From Diphasiastrum complanatum (Eukaryota; Streptophyta; Lycopodiopsida; Lycopodiales; Lycopodiaceae), in NCBI GenBank assembly GCA_029204225.1, contig CM055100.1, forward strand, positions 25,737,106 through 25,801,105: a stretch of 64,000 bases of DNA. Direction: 5' to 3'. Shown one piece after another: positions 63,711 through 64,000 of the stretch; position 1 is the first letter of the stretch, and every line of letters starts with the position of its first letter. The notes below the pieces were generated by a model. The model made no database searches. It had not been told where the DNA came from and saw only the letters and a program-made list of their open reading frames with translations. The position numbers were made by a program, and so were the translations under genes.

Positions 63711-63722
63711 GCTCTGATAACA
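63711..63722 (-). other. Degenerate primer-binding site of copia D
   Basis: The minus strand TGTTATCAGAGC differs from TGGTATCAGAGC at one base. Position before a copia gag supports it. Confidence 0.7.
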
Positions 63723-64000
63723 AGTGAATTTTTTTGATAAAAAGGACAATTATAATTGTACAAAACAACCATTAACAGTTATTGATTGCTAAATCCAAAG
63801 ATCTATCAAGTTTTGTGTGTTAGAGCTTGATCTAGATACATTACGCTGTGATTTTAGCAAGAGCAATGGATCAAATGATTGAAAACTATTAAGAGCGGCC
63901 TCACACGTGTGGAGGACAGTACCAGTACAGACTATAAACTGAGAGTGAAGTACTTTCACATACAAATGCATTCCAATCATAAAAACTCAAGACAAATGTG
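63723..64000 (-). repeat. Partial 5' LTR of copia D, continues past the window
   Basis: Placed by the PBS; its edge is diverged and lacks a clear TG...CA end. It contains CTCACACGTGTGGAGG at about 63900. The rest lies beyond 64000. Confidence 0.55.

Overview
This 64 kb window looks like nuclear DNA of a land plant with a large, retrotransposon-rich genome. The evidence is the abundance of Ty1/copia and Ty3/gypsy elements whose primer-binding sites match plant initiator-Met tRNA (TGGTATCAGAGC), a chromovirus with a C-terminal chromodomain, Athila/Tat-like gypsy fragments, and long TC/GA/TA microsatellites. I cannot name the species. I found no tRNA or rRNA gene, no CRISPR and no convincing host gene. 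Almost everything that can be identified is a retroelement or a remnant of one, many of them nested.

Layout. 1-7.7 kb: a minus-strand copia RNase H remnant (B1), interrupted at 1244 by a plus-strand copia (A1) with LTR, PBS, gag, protease and integrase, cut off before RT; then AT-rich DNA with a possible DNA-transposase remnant. 7.7-12.7 kb: a minus-strand gypsy-like gag with its PBS and LTR, then low-complexity DNA. 12.7-18.5 kb: a 5'-truncated copia (C2) that keeps gag and protease but has unrelated sequence where integrase/RT should be, followed by two more partial 3' ends of the same superfamily. 18.5-21.2 kb: T-rich DNA, a cluster of GC-rich palindromes, and GA and TA arrays. 21.2-24.3 kb: gypsy gag, copia A2 and gypsy integrase scraps. 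24.3-31.9 kb: a partial LTR, then minus-strand gypsy I (LTR, PBS, two repeat arrays, gag, protease).

31.9-35.8 kb: copia RNase H and integrase pieces and a minus-strand solo LTR of family A. 36.0-42.1 kb: plus-strand Athila-like gypsy E split by copia F (minus), whose long pol ORF has lost the YVDD box. 42.1-46.5 kb: minus-strand chromovirus with chromodomain. 46.5-47.8 kb: Tat/Athila-like RT and integrase. 47.9-51.1 kb: a 24-bp minisatellite leader followed by an unrecognised approximately 650-codon coding remnant. 51.1-58.7 kb: an LTR of another copia, split by the full-length copia C1 (51676-58106). C1 has 655-bp LTRs differing at one base and a perfect CTTAA target-site duplication, and is the youngest insertion here. 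58.7-64 kb: copia gag, RNase H, LTR and gag-integrase remnants.

How the parts relate. C1 is nearly complete, with one in-frame stop between integrase and RT. It is the plausible autonomous relative of the defective C2 copies, which share its LTR ends, polypurine tract and gag. Most older copies are broken by TAG and TGA codons of the kind expected from C-to-T decay at CAG and CGA. The least explained items are the coding remnant at 49041-51081, the C2 internal ORF, the shared 24-bp minisatellite and the GC-palindrome cluster.
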